Source: Thiovibrio frasassiensis (GTDB lineage Bacteria; Desulfobacterota; Desulfobulbia; Desulfobulbales; Desulfurivibrionaceae). From it: DNA of 64,000 nucleotides. The DNA lies in the NCBI RefSeq assembly GCF_029607905.1, contig NZ_JAPHEH010000001.1, positions 1,021,530-1,085,529 on the forward strand. The letters run 5' to 3'. The notes under the pieces are model-generated. The model was given only the letters and a program-made list of their open reading frames with translations. It had not been told where the DNA came from and searched no databases. Below are positions 29,174 through 38,310 of the stretch, in pieces. Position numbers and translations under genes: made by a program. Within the stretch, counting starts at the first letter, position 1, and every line of letters begins with the position of its first letter.

Positions 29174-30289
29174 CTATTCCCCCGAGAGCGCCAGGGGTTC
29201 CCAGCTCAGCTGCTGCGCTTCGCCCACCTCGCGGTTGACCAGTTTCCCTTGCCAGACATTGATGCCCCGCGCCAGGGCCGGGTCTGCGGCTGCTGCCTTG
29301 GTAAGCCCTTTGTTGGCCATGGCCAGGCAGTAAGGCAGGGTGGCGTTGGTCAGGGCAAAGGTGGAGGTGCGCGGCACCGCGCCGGGCATGTTGGCCACGC
29401 AGTAATGGATGATGTTGTCCACGGTATAGACCGGGTCGGAATGATAGGTGGGGCGGGAGGTTTCCGCGCAGCCGCCCTGGTCGATGGCCACATCGACGAT
29501 GACCGAGCCCGGCCGCATCAGGGCGAGCATCCCCCGGCGGATCAGCTTGGGAGCCCTGGCCCCGGGAGAGAGCACCGCGCCGACCACCAGATCGGCTTGA
29601 CCCAGCTCTGCTTCGATGGTGTGCTGGCTGGAGGCCAGGGTTGTGATTCGGCCCCGGAAGAGGTCGTCCAGCTCAGCCAGACGGCGCAGATTGCGGCCCA
29701 GCATGGTCACTTCCGCACCCAGCCCCACCGCCATCTGGGCCGCGTTGGTCGCCACGGTGCCGCTCCCCAGGATGGTCACATGCCCAGGCGCCACGCCGGG
29801 CACTCCGGCCAGCAGCACCCCCCGCCCGCCTGCTTCTTTTTCGAGAAAATGGGCTCCCACCTGAATGGCCATGCGCCCCGCCACCTGGCTCATGGGAATG
29901 AGGAGCGGAAGTGCGCCGTTTTCAAGCTGCACGGTCTCGTAGGCCACTCCGGTCACCTGGGCGTCGAGGAGCACCTGGGTCAGCTCCGGGAGCGGGGCCA
30001 GATGCAGATAGGTGTAAAGGATCAACCCCGGGCGCAGCAGCGGATATTCCGGGGGTAACGGTTCCTTGACCTTCATGAGCAGCTCGGCTTTTGCCCAGAC
30101 CTCGGCGGCTGAAGAGGCCACCCCTGCCCCGGCCTCGAGGTACTGCCTATCGGGAATGCCGCTGCCGAGGCCGGCGCCCTGCTCGATGAGCACCGTATGC
30201 CCTGCCAGGACCAGCGCCTTGACCCCGGAGGGCACGATCCCCACCCGGAACTCCTTTTCCTTGATCTCCTTCGGTACACCGACGATCAT
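29174..30289 (-). CDS. ald: Alanine dehydrogenase
   Basis: 371 residues. N-terminal catalytic half begins MIVGVPKEIKEKEFRVGI, with the substrate lysine in LLMKVKEPLP and histidine in YTYLHLAP. The NAD-binding Rossmann half has HVTILGSGTVATNAAQMAVG followed by GAEVTMLGRN. The tail VANMPGAVPRTSTFALTNAT is diagnostic for alanine dehydrogenase as opposed to transhydrogenase alpha. The enzyme interconverts alanine with pyruvate and ammonia using NAD. The upstream DUF523 gene overlaps its start by 4 bases, so they are translationally coupled. Confidence 0.96.
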   Translation of the reverse strand: MIVGVPKEIKEKEFRVGIVPSGVKALVLAGHTVLIEQGAGLGSGIPDRQYLEAGAGVASSAAEVWAKAELLMKVKEPLPPEYPLLRPGLILYTYLHLAPLPELTQVLLDAQVTGVAYETVQLENGALPLLIPMSQVAGRMAIQVGAHFLEKEAGGRGVLLAGVPGVAPGHVTILGSGTVATNAAQMAVGLGAEVTMLGRNLRRLAELDDLFRGRITTLASSQHTIEAELGQADLVVGAVLSPGARAPKLIRRGMLALMRPGSVIVDVAIDQGGCAETSRPTYHSDPVYTVDNIIHYCVANMPGAVPRTSTFALTNATLPYCLAMANKGLTKAAAADPALARGINVWQGKLVNREVGEAQQLSWEPLALSGE

Positions 30290-30807
30290 CTCGGTTTCTC
30301 CCGGGTGTTCTTTTTTTCTGCCGTTACGTGTTTGAGAAAATCCGCCAGCCGGGCTGGGTCGCGCAGCTCTTCCTCATCGGCGATGGGCAGGTCGGGAAAG
30401 CGCGCCATAACCCCGTGGGCAAAGAGTCCTGGGCTGTATCCATTTTTCCCTGCTCCGTGTACCGGCACTCGTTTGCCGCAGGAAGGGGAGCGGGCCTTGA
30501 GGATCAAGCCCACGATGGACTCCTTGCCGAGGGTCTCCAGCCTCCGTGTCGTCCAAGCCAGCATCTCTTCGCTTCGGTCGCATCGGCTGGTGATGGTGAT
30601 CAGCCTCGGGTTTTCCGGCTTTCCCTCAAGCTGCATGGGCTCGCGGGGGATGCCCAGGCCGCACTCCGCCTCCGGGCAGAGCGGTATCAGTGTCACCTTT
30701 CCGGCCAAGAACTCCATCAGTCCCTGCTCACGCCGATGGCCGCCATCGTAGCGGGTTTTGAGGCCAATCAGGCAGGCGCTGATTCCGATTGTAGTTGGGG
30801 TGTCCAT
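30286..30807 (-). CDS. DUF523 family protein
   Basis: 173 residues matching DUF523: ISACLIGLKTRYDGGHR at the N-terminus, IPLCPEAECGLGIPREPM, then GLILKARSPSCGKRVPVHG. Three conserved cysteines (ACL, LCPE, PSCG) and acidic residues could bind a metal or Fe-S cluster. Family members occur alone or fused to DUF1722; a role in thiol or sulfur-compound metabolism has been guessed, none proven. Overlaps the start of ald by 4 bases on the same strand. Confidence 0.88.
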   Translation of the reverse strand: MDTPTTIGISACLIGLKTRYDGGHRREQGLMEFLAGKVTLIPLCPEAECGLGIPREPMQLEGKPENPRLITITSRCDRSEEMLAWTTRRLETLGKESIVGLILKARSPSCGKRVPVHGAGKNGYSPGLFAHGVMARFPDLPIADEEELRDPARLADFLKHVTAEKKNTREKPR

Positions 30808-30953
30808 GGAGGTATTGTAGCATAAAAAATATCAGTCGGTATTGTGAAAGCCTTGAAACCCGGAAGGGTGTGATAAAAAATCAACACGCCATGTTGTCGG
30901 AGCTGTTGCATCGTGTCTTTTCGATGACAGCAAAAATTAGGAGGTTTCAAAAG

Positions 30954-31808
30954 ATGTCTCATGGATTCAGTCTTGGTGCCTTTACAGTCCACTGGTTGCA
31001 AGGCGGGGAGTTCGAGATCGACGGCGGCTCGATGTTTGGCGTGGTGCCGCGGCTGCTCTGGGAGAAGAAATGCGCCTCCACCGAGGATAATTACGTGCAT
31101 CTGGCGGATTCGCCCATGCTGGTGCAAACTCCCCACGGCATGGTGCTTATTGAGACGGGGTTAGGCAATAAGCTGACCCCAAAGCAGAAAGCGATCTTCC
31201 GACTGCGCAGGGAATGGGATGTTTTGGGCGGCTTGGCCCGGCTGGGAATGTCCCGCGAGGCCATTACGCATGTCGTCCTCACCCACGGCGATTTTGACCA
31301 TGCCGGAGGGGTGACCATGCTGAACGGCTCAGGCGGGTTGGAGCTCACCTTTCCCGCGGCCATGCACTACCTTCAGCGTCGGGAATGGGAGGATGTGCTG
31401 GCCCCCAATAAACGGTCGGCCAGTGCCTATTGGCCGGAGAATTTCTCGGGGTTGGTCGAGGGGAAGAACCTGCGCTTGATCGATGGGGAGGAGGAAATTC
31501 TTCCGGGCGTCCGCTTGGTGCGCACCGGTGGCCACACCAGGGGCCACCAGGCCGTGTGGCTTGAGTCGGGGGGAGAGTCGGCCCTGCATCTGGGCGATCT
31601 CCTGCCCATGCCAGCCTACGGCAATCCGCTCTGGATTACGGCCTACGATAATTTTCCCCTGGATTCCGTTGTGGCCAAGGAGCAGTTTTTGGAGGAGGCG
31701 CTTGGCAAGGATGCCTGGTTTCTTTTCTATCATGATCCGGAAATCCTGGCCTGCAAGCTTGACGGGGACGGAGCGGTGCGGGAAACCTTGTGTGCCGATG
31801 ACGATTAG
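30954..31808 (+). CDS. Metallo-beta-lactamase fold hydrolase
   Basis: 284 residues. The metal-binding motif is THGDFDHAGG at residues 110-119, with aspartate where the second histidine of HxHxDH is usual; further ligands are GGHTRGHQ near 190, LHLGD near 208 and FYHDPE near the C-terminus. This layout fits the lactonase/YtnP-like branch of the fold, which includes N-acyl-homoserine lactonases and organophosphate hydrolases, though substrate cannot be told. The ATG at 30954 is preceded by a strong TTAGGAGG, so longer upstream starts are rejected. No signal peptide. Divergent from DUF523 and ald. Confidence 0.87.
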   Translation: MSHGFSLGAFTVHWLQGGEFEIDGGSMFGVVPRLLWEKKCASTEDNYVHLADSPMLVQTPHGMVLIETGLGNKLTPKQKAIFRLRREWDVLGGLARLGMSREAITHVVLTHGDFDHAGGVTMLNGSGGLELTFPAAMHYLQRREWEDVLAPNKRSASAYWPENFSGLVEGKNLRLIDGEEEILPGVRLVRTGGHTRGHQAVWLESGGESALHLGDLLPMPAYGNPLWITAYDNFPLDSVVAKEQFLEEALGKDAWFLFYHDPEILACKLDGDGAVRETLCADDD

Positions 31809-31872
31809 GGCCAGAGGCGCGAGACCGTGGCTCGGTTCCGACTCGCATGTGGCTGGCGTTGATAAATACGGC

Positions 31873-31900
31873 TTGCCTTTGCGAAAAAAAGAGGCATAAT
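31873..31900 (+). promoter_or_regulatory. Candidate sigma-70-type promoter for the lone receiver gene
   Basis: TTGCCT at 31873-31878 and CATAAT at 31895-31900 are separated by 16 bases, 84 bases upstream of the receiver gene start. Two or three positions per hexamer differ at most from consensus. Assigned by eye only. Confidence 0.35.
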
Positions 31901-31983
31901 CGCCCGATGGTTTTCCCAAAAAAAAAGAGGCGGCCGCCCCACCTTTTTTATAACGCTGTTTTGGCTGCCGGAGTTGCAGGAAG

Positions 31984-32385
31984 ATGCCTGAAAAATTGAA
32001 AATTCTGATCGCCGAAGACGAAGAAGTAACCCGGCAGCTTTTCCAGATCGCCTTCCGCGACGGGGAGCTGTTTGAAACCCGGCTGGCCACCGACGGCGAG
32101 GATGCCTTGGCCGCCTTCAAGGCGTGGCAGCCCGATATCCTCTTAATGGATATCATGATGCCGCACATGAATGGTTTCACCGCCCTCAAGACCATCCGCC
32201 AGACCCTGAAAGACACCGCGACCACCGTGATCATGGTCAGCTCCGTTGCCGACAAGCAGGATATCATGGCCTGTCTCAAGCTCGGCATCCAGGGCTATGT
32301 GCTCAAGCCCTTTCAGGTAAAAACCCTGGCCGAGACCGTGGTCGGGTATCACCGCCAGCACAAAAAAGTCAAAAAACTCTCCTAG
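31984..32385 (+). CDS. Stand-alone response-regulator receiver
   Basis: 133 residues forming one CheY-like receiver: acidic pocket AEDEE near residue 11, phospho-acceptor aspartate in DILLMDIMMPHMNG (about residue 56), conserved Ser in VMVSSVADK and Lys in YVLKPFQ. There is no output domain, so it acts by protein-protein interaction or as a phosphorelay intermediate. Its stop overlaps the end of the convergent PPDK-like gene by 4 bases. It could accept phosphate from any of the hybrid kinases nearby, but no cognate kinase is adjacent. Confidence 0.92.
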   Translation: MPEKLKILIAEDEEVTRQLFQIAFRDGELFETRLATDGEDALAAFKAWQPDILLMDIMMPHMNGFTALKTIRQTLKDTATTVIMVSSVADKQDIMACLKLGIQGYVLKPFQVKTLAETVVGYHRQHKKVKKLS

Positions 32386-35300
32386 AGCGGCAGGATCTGC
32401 ACCTCCTCCCTGATGGGGTGGCCGCCCTCTAAAAACATCCCCTTGCGGCCGTCAATGCTGATGGGATCCCCGAAACGGATCTCGCGGCCATTGATCTCGC
32501 ACCGCTCCTCCGCCTCGTATACCTTCAGGGCGTTACAGCCCACCACACACGTTTTTTCCAGACGGATGGTGACCACCGCCGCATGGGAGGTCTGACCGCC
32601 GCGCGCGGTGAGCAGCCCTTCGGCCATGGCGATCTCCTTGATATCCTCGGGCACGGTGTCCTGGCGGATCAGGATGAGCGGGGTTTCGGGGTCTTCTTCC
32701 TTGAGCCGGAGGATATTGGCCGCGGTGAATACGGCACGTCCCGAGAGGGCGCTGCCGGAAACGCCGATTCCGTAGCCGAGCAAGGCTTTCTTGAACCCCT
32801 TGCCTTCCTTGAAGACCGCAAATTTTTCCCGCTTCTTGATGGTGATCATATCCCGGGTCTGGAGGAGAAAGAGATCCTCTTCCGCCGGGCCTTCGAAGGT
32901 GAACTCGATCTCCTGGGGGTTCCAGCGTTTTTCATAGACCAGCTCCCGGGAAATGGCGAGCAGCCGCTCATAGACCTTGGGAAACCTTCGTTCCAGGCTG
33001 TTTTCTTCGGAGCGGCCGTCCAGTTCCGCCTGTTCCACCGAGATGGGCTGGGTGGCGACCAGGCCGCTGACGATATCCTCGCCTTGATCGCCCGGGGCAT
33101 AATCGCCCCACAGGGCCACCCGGCTCACCTTGCGGTAGGGATGGGCGGTGAAGAGCACGCCGCTGCCCGATTCCGGCCCCAGATTGCCGTAAACCATGGC
33201 CTGGACGATGACCGCCGTGCCCCAAGCCTCGGAGACATTCATCAGGCTCCGGTATTCCTGGGTCTTTTCAGTATACCAGGAGTTGAGCACCAGCTCCACG
33301 GCGCCGGTCAGCTGCTGCCAAGGATCGGCGGGAATTGCGATGCCCTCCTCCCGGATCTTTTTCTCATAATCAAGGGCCAGTTCCTGCATCTGGGCGGCGG
33401 AAAAATCCTTTTTCACCAAAACTCCATACCGGGTCTTGGTCTCGTCCATCAGGGTCTGGAAGATCTCGCGGGCCATGCCCTCGGCCATGGCCCAGGACTG
33501 GAGAAAGCGGCGGTAGTTGTCCCAGGCCAGGTAATCGATCTGGCAGGAGGCGGGATAGCCCTCGCCCGAAGAGCCGGCAAAGCCCCGGCTGATCTCGGTA
33601 TTGAGCCCCACGTTGTGGATGGTGGCCATCATCCCCGGCATGGAGATGGCTGCGCCGCTGCGCACGGAAAGAAGCAGCGGGTTGTTCGGGTCGCCGAAGC
33701 GCCGGCCGGTCTTTTTTTCCAACTCGGACAGGGAATCTCTGATCCGGGCCATGAACTCGTCGCGGGCCTTGTAAAAATCCTTGATCACCGGCCAGCAGCG
33801 GAAGATCTCGGTGGTGATGATGAAGCCCGGCGGTACCGGGTTGTTGTCCGTGGCCAGGACGGTCAGGTTGAACCCCTTGTTGCCGAGGAGGATCAGGTTG
33901 TTGGTGTGGTGGTTCTTGATATGCAGACTGCTCACCGCCCGGTCCGGGTTATAGGTCATCAAAAGGTCGAGATCCTCTTCGCTCAGGATCTCCTTCTGGT
34001 GCTCCAGGGTCTGGTAGATGCGGGTGATGAAGTTGTCCAGATGCTGGAGGCCGAAGGTGGTGGCGATGAGATCCCGCATGAAAGACTCGGAAAGGCGCAT
34101 GATATTGCCGGAGAGATCCTTCTTTTCCCAGAGAGAGCGGTGTTTGGGGAGCAGATTGGCCTCGCCGATCTTGGGGATGATGATGGAGAGGTTGTTTTCG
34201 TGGATGTTGGTGTAATAGGTGTAGATGATGTCCTTCACCCCCTCGGTGAAGCCCCGGAAGATGTCGAGGTACTGGGTGTAGGAGAACCGTTTGATATTAA
34301 AAGAGCTGGTCAGGAGCGACATGTAGGTTTCCAGCCGCCGACTGGTGATGCCGTCGATTTTCAGGGCCCGGAGATAGAGGCGCAAACATTTGATGATCCG
34401 GATGAAGGTGGCCTTGGTGATGAAGGAGAGGTTGACGGTCTCGGGCAGTTTTTCCAGATAGACGTTGGCCAGGTTTTCCAAGCGGAAGGTGAGGCCCAGG
34501 GCGTCGAATTTTTTCTCCCGGTAACGGCCGTAGACCGAGGGGATGTCCACGGCGATGTGCCGTTTGTAGTAGATATCCTCCTTGGCCTCGAAGGATTCCG
34601 GGCTCTGGATGGTTTCCTTCAGGTTCTCCAGGGTATCGAGCAGGGCCTCCAGGCACTGGAAGGTGTCGCAGATCTCCAGATCCCCCAAGAGCTGCTCCAT
34701 TTCCGGAAAGCCGGAGTTGGCCGCCAGATGGAGCTGATGGCGGATCTCCTCCACCCCCAGATTGTATTTCTGATGGCAGAGCCGGTACATCTCGATGAGC
34801 AGGGTGAAGCGCCGGACCTCCTGAGGCCGGAGATCCTGCTGGGCTGCCAGCCAGGCCTCCCGGCGGCGGTCGTCCCAGGTCAGCAGCTCTTCGATCGTTC
34901 GGATGGGACCATCGCGCAACAGTCGCTCCATCAGGGTATGGAGATCGTCGACAAACAGTCCCGTGGTCGTCACCTCCCGGAGCACCTCCTCGGGCAGATA
35001 CCCTTCCAAAATGGATTTGTCCAGGGTCTGCCAGAAGCGGAAGATCGCCTCGATGAAATCGACGATCAGGTTGCTCGACTCCACATGGCTCTGTTTGCGC
35101 AGGAAATGGATGAGCCGATCATGGCGTTTGTGCATCTCGTCGAGTTCGGTGGAGACATCGCGGAGCTGTCCTTCCGCCCCGATTTCATTAAAGAAAACCG
35201 GCATCAGCTTGGCAAACTGTTTGGCCAGGTTGTAGATGGGTTCGATGGGGTGGTTCAAGAGTTGGGTGATGTCGCGCTGAAAGAGATCGGTATCCTTGAC

Positions 35301-36650
35301 GCAGGTCCCCGAGAGCTTGAGATTGATGATCAGGGCGGAAAACAGGGTGGAGCACCACTTGGGCTCCTGCATGATCAGGCTGAGCCAGACCCGGATGTTG
35401 TCCAGATGGGCTGGATTGGTAATGGGCTGCCAGTCATCGTTGAGCCCCTGAAAATTGGCGTACTGAAAGCCGAAGCGCACCGTTTCAAAGAGGAAGGTTT
35501 CCACCAGCCGGCTGTTGCCGCGCTGGAAGACCTCGCTGCCCAGAACCTGGATGCATTGCAGTGAGGTGTGCGGGTATTTTTTAACATTGCTCTTGAGGAG
35601 CTGGAGGGTGGTGAGCAGGAAGCGCTCGATCTCCTCAAAGGTCTGCTGGCGGATGAGCTGGACCAGCCCCCGGTTGATCTCGCGCAGGGTTTCCTCGTGG
35701 ATCAGTCCCAGTCCCGCCGTATCCATGATCCGGAAAAGAAAGAGCAGCTTGCGGTTTTCGGCAAAGCGGTCCACGGCCAGGGCGTCGCTGGCGATCTCTT
35801 CCCCGAGGTGATCCGGCGCCTGTTTGTAGAGGCGGACGATATCCATGTGGTTGGGCAGGGCAAGCAGCGCAGACAAAGCTCCCGGAGCGGCCGGATCAAT
35901 CCGGGTGGCCGCCTGCAGATGCTCGTCCAGCCTCTGGTGGGAAATGGCGTTGAACAGGGAACCGGCGCGCCAGCCGGTACAGAGATCGCCGCATTGTTCG
36001 GTAAACCAGGTGAGCGGATCTTCCTCGCCCAGCCAGTACCGGTAATTGAGGGTGAGCACCCGCTGCAGAAGGCGGGCGGCGCTGGCTTCAACGGTACAAC
36101 CCGGCAGGGCAAGAGAGAGCTCATGCAGCCGGGTCAGGATCTTGCCCAGGGGATGGTGGCCCTGCACCAGAAAAAGCAGGGTCTCGTCATCGAGCGCATG
36201 GAGCCGGGCGAAACACTCTCCCAGGGCGTCCTCATAACGGGGCAGGCTCTCGCTGGTGAGCAGGGAGGTCTCTTTGTCCAGGTAGGCCAACAACCCTTCC
36301 ATGGCTGTGGCCATCAGCTCCTCGTTCTTGCGACAGTCCTCCACCGCCGTGAGAAAGATGGCGGAAAAAAGGCTGAATGCCGTCGGTCCTTGCGCATGCC
36401 GGAAATAATGGTCGATATTCTTGAGGACAAAGGAGCGGAGCCTGGGCAGGATCATCTTCCAGTTGCGGAAGGGATGGCTGATCTCGTAAAGCAGGGTCTC
36501 GATGTTTTTGCTTATCCCCCTGTAATTGTTGACGATATCAAGGAGCGGCAGCAAGGAATCATCGATGGTCACCGAATCCACCGCGGTTTCAAGGAGATTG
36601 GCCTTGAGCGCGTCCGATTCCAGTTCCGGCGGGGTGTGGTCAGTGGTCAT
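32382..36650 (-). CDS. Giant PPDK-like protein lacking the PEP-binding barrel
   Basis: 1422 residues. About 870 N-terminal residues are helix-rich with no recognised domain. Then comes a pyruvate-phosphate-dikinase nucleotide-binding domain (LILLGNKGFNLTVLATDN, VPPGFIITTEIF, LLSVRSGAAISMPGMM, GPESGSGVLFTAHPY, GDYAPGDQGEDIVSG), and a swivelling phosphohistidine domain with ARGGQTSHAAVVTIRLEK, catalytic histidine about residue 1356. The protein ends soon after, so the TIM barrel that binds pyruvate/PEP in true PPDK and PEP synthase is absent. It may transfer phosphate from ATP to histidine and on to a partner or another small molecule, as in rifampin phosphotransferase-type relatives. Monocistronic. 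Confidence 0.85.
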   Translation of the reverse strand: MTTDHTPPELESDALKANLLETAVDSVTIDDSLLPLLDIVNNYRGISKNIETLLYEISHPFRNWKMILPRLRSFVLKNIDHYFRHAQGPTAFSLFSAIFLTAVEDCRKNEELMATAMEGLLAYLDKETSLLTSESLPRYEDALGECFARLHALDDETLLFLVQGHHPLGKILTRLHELSLALPGCTVEASAARLLQRVLTLNYRYWLGEEDPLTWFTEQCGDLCTGWRAGSLFNAISHQRLDEHLQAATRIDPAAPGALSALLALPNHMDIVRLYKQAPDHLGEEIASDALAVDRFAENRKLLFLFRIMDTAGLGLIHEETLREINRGLVQLIRQQTFEEIERFLLTTLQLLKSNVKKYPHTSLQCIQVLGSEVFQRGNSRLVETFLFETVRFGFQYANFQGLNDDWQPITNPAHLDNIRVWLSLIMQEPKWCSTLFSALIINLKLSGTCVKDTDLFQRDITQLLNHPIEPIYNLAKQFAKLMPVFFNEIGAEGQLRDVSTELDEMHKRHDRLIHFLRKQSHVESSNLIVDFIEAIFRFWQTLDKSILEGYLPEEVLREVTTTGLFVDDLHTLMERLLRDGPIRTIEELLTWDDRRREAWLAAQQDLRPQEVRRFTLLIEMYRLCHQKYNLGVEEIRHQLHLAANSGFPEMEQLLGDLEICDTFQCLEALLDTLENLKETIQSPESFEAKEDIYYKRHIAVDIPSVYGRYREKKFDALGLTFRLENLANVYLEKLPETVNLSFITKATFIRIIKCLRLYLRALKIDGITSRRLETYMSLLTSSFNIKRFSYTQYLDIFRGFTEGVKDIIYTYYTNIHENNLSIIIPKIGEANLLPKHRSLWEKKDLSGNIMRLSESFMRDLIATTFGLQHLDNFITRIYQTLEHQKEILSEEDLDLLMTYNPDRAVSSLHIKNHHTNNLILLGNKGFNLTVLATDNNPVPPGFIITTEIFRCWPVIKDFYKARDEFMARIRDSLSELEKKTGRRFGDPNNPLLLSVRSGAAISMPGMMATIHNVGLNTEISRGFAGSSGEGYPASCQIDYLAWDNYRRFLQSWAMAEGMAREIFQTLMDETKTRYGVLVKKDFSAAQMQELALDYEKKIREEGIAIPADPWQQLTGAVELVLNSWYTEKTQEYRSLMNVSEAWGTAVIVQAMVYGNLGPESGSGVLFTAHPYRKVSRVALWGDYAPGDQGEDIVSGLVATQPISVEQAELDGRSEENSLERRFPKVYERLLAISRELVYEKRWNPQEIEFTFEGPAEEDLFLLQTRDMITIKKREKFAVFKEGKGFKKALLGYGIGVSGSALSGRAVFTAANILRLKEEDPETPLILIRQDTVPEDIKEIAMAEGLLTARGGQTSHAAVVTIRLEKTCVVGCNALKVYEAEERCEINGREIRFGDPISIDGRKGMFLEGGHPIREEVQILPL

Positions 36651-36798
36651 GAAAATCCTTGGGGAGAGGAGACAGGGAAGGCAGAGCGCGCTCTGCTGCG
36701 GTACGGGTTCCTGCCTTGGGGGATAAGTATCTTGGCTTTTCTTGCTACTGGTTGCATGAGATGCCCACGGTCGAAGTGCTTTGGTGGCAGAGTTGTTC

Positions 36799-37638
36799 CT
36801 ATTCAGGGTAGTGCGTTTTCAGGCAATCCGGGCAAATGCTATGGCTTATATCGGCCTCTGAATGTTTATAGATGTACACATCAACGTCTTCCCAGTTCCC
36901 CTTGGCATCACGGATTTTCTTGCAATGGGAACAGAGAGGCAGGATGCCCTTGAGAGCCTTTATTTCAGCGAGGGATTTTTGTAGTTCCGTGATAAGAGCC
37001 TCTCGGGATTCTTCCAATTTCTTTTGTTGGGTGATGTCTTGCACCGAGCCTGTTCTTTTTGTGACTTGCCGAAGTGCCTCGTCATATACAGCTTGTGATT
37101 CTTCATGAAGATATCGGATATCACCATTCGGCAAAACAATTCTATAATCAATTTTTAAAGGGGCACCTTCTTGAATCGCTCGATTGATCATCTCCGCAAA
37201 AATGTGTTTATCTTCCGGGTGGATTGACTGTTTAAATTTTTCAAATAATTTGGAGACATCCCCTTTTGTGAAGCCAAACAGCCGATAGGTTTCATCCGAC
37301 CACCAGAGCTTGTTTTTGCCAACATCCAGCTCCCAGCTTCCTACACCCGCAATCCGTTCTGTTTTGTTGAGTCGTGCCTCATTTTTTCTTAATAAAATTT
37401 CTATCACAAGCTGTTTTCGGATCTCTTTTTGGAAAAGAAAAAACAAAAGAAGTGCGGTGAAAAAAACAAAAAACCAACCTTTAATACTTTGGAGCTTGGT
37501 TAATTCCTGTGGGTCACGTGCCAGTAATAATAAAAGCTGGTCCGAAAAAAAGATCCAGCATAGGGCAATCACGGCATAGGTGAGTGAAATTTTCAGGGCA
37601 ATTTTTTTGTCGCAAGAAAATATTGGTAAAATCGCCAT
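36799..37638 (-). CDS. Membrane PAS sensor protein with C-terminal cysteine motif
   Basis: About 279 residues from ATG 37638; TTG 37647 or GTG 37674 are alternatives, the former better spaced from GGGAGG. Two transmembrane helices (YAVIALCWIFFSDQLLLLL and WFFVFFTALLLFFLF) precede a PAS domain with PAC tail (WSDETYRLFGFTKGD, GDIRYLHEESQAVYDE, KRTGSVQDITQQKKLEE). A coiled coil leads to LPLCSHCKKIRDAKGNWEDV and SHSICPDCLKTHYPE, a four-cysteine motif that recurs at the end of many PAS/receiver proteins in this group. It has no kinase, cyclase or methyl-accepting domain, so output must go through the cysteine module. Ligand unknown. Confidence 0.75.
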   Translation of the reverse strand: MAILPIFSCDKKIALKISLTYAVIALCWIFFSDQLLLLLARDPQELTKLQSIKGWFFVFFTALLLFFLFQKEIRKQLVIEILLRKNEARLNKTERIAGVGSWELDVGKNKLWWSDETYRLFGFTKGDVSKLFEKFKQSIHPEDKHIFAEMINRAIQEGAPLKIDYRIVLPNGDIRYLHEESQAVYDEALRQVTKRTGSVQDITQQKKLEESREALITELQKSLAEIKALKGILPLCSHCKKIRDAKGNWEDVDVYIYKHSEADISHSICPDCLKTHYPE

Positions 37639-37729
37639 GGATGCCAAGTCTCTCGTTACCTCCCGATGGACCACAGGGTGAGGCTGGATGCGTGAAAGGC
37701 GCGTGCTTTGTCAACAAGCGATGCCCGCT

Positions 37730-38236
37730 TCAATAGCCTTTGCTGAACAGGGTGCCTGTGCATTTTGGGCAAGGCGGGACGTGGCCTGTTTTTTTAAGCT
37801 GCATTTTCTCTCCGCACGCCTGGCAGGTCAAGGTGCCGGCGGAGGTCATCTCCCCGGTCTTGTAGGTAAGCGTTTCTTTTGTTTTGTCACTCAGGGAATG
37901 CAGGGCATTGCCGGTCAATTCCAGGACGGTGGCGAGGGAGGCAAGCGCGCCTGCGCCCAGGCGGGAGGGGTGAAACCGCTCTTTGGCTTCTTCCCCCAGC
38001 CTCTGGGCATCGGCTATGGTCTGGTCCAGGTCGCGGGCCAGGAATTGTTTCAATTCTTCCCCCTGTTCGGCGCTGAACTCCCCGAGGCTGGTCAATTTCT
38101 CCTGGGCTTTTTCCAGCGCCGCGGACATTGATTCGCGCCCCCGTTGCTTTCCCGCCAGGTAGAATTCATGGAATTTACTGGCCAGCATATCGTATTTCTG
38201 GGCCAGTTTGTCTTTTTCCTGATCGTTGTTTTCCAT
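37730..38236 (-). CDS. Zinc-ribbon domain protein
   Basis: 168 residues from ATG 38236, which follows ACAGGAGGG. Long N-terminal helical part with charged heptad-like segments (MSAALEKAQEKLTSLGEFSA, DLDQTIADAQRLGEEAKERF) and a C-terminal rubredoxin-like zinc ribbon: LTCQACGEKMQLKKTG and PPCPKCTGTLF. Such proteins are annotated as zinc ribbon-containing (YfgJ/DUF1451-like) and are uncharacterised; they may bind membranes or proteins through the helical part. Sits 74 bases downstream of gap's stop on the same strand. Confidence 0.7.
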   Translation of the reverse strand: MENNDQEKDKLAQKYDMLASKFHEFYLAGKQRGRESMSAALEKAQEKLTSLGEFSAEQGEELKQFLARDLDQTIADAQRLGEEAKERFHPSRLGAGALASLATVLELTGNALHSLSDKTKETLTYKTGEMTSAGTLTCQACGEKMQLKKTGHVPPCPKCTGTLFSKGY

Positions 38237-38310
38237 GGGAACCCTCCTGTAAAGGCGGCATGGAAGTCCATGCCGCAATGCAATGATTCGGCCGTTCCGG
38301 ATAGTATCGC

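Noticed and set aside
32583-35564. 993-codon open frame on the plus strand across the PPDK-like gene
   Set aside because: Antisense shadow in GC-rich DNA; the minus-strand protein has intact PPDK motifs.
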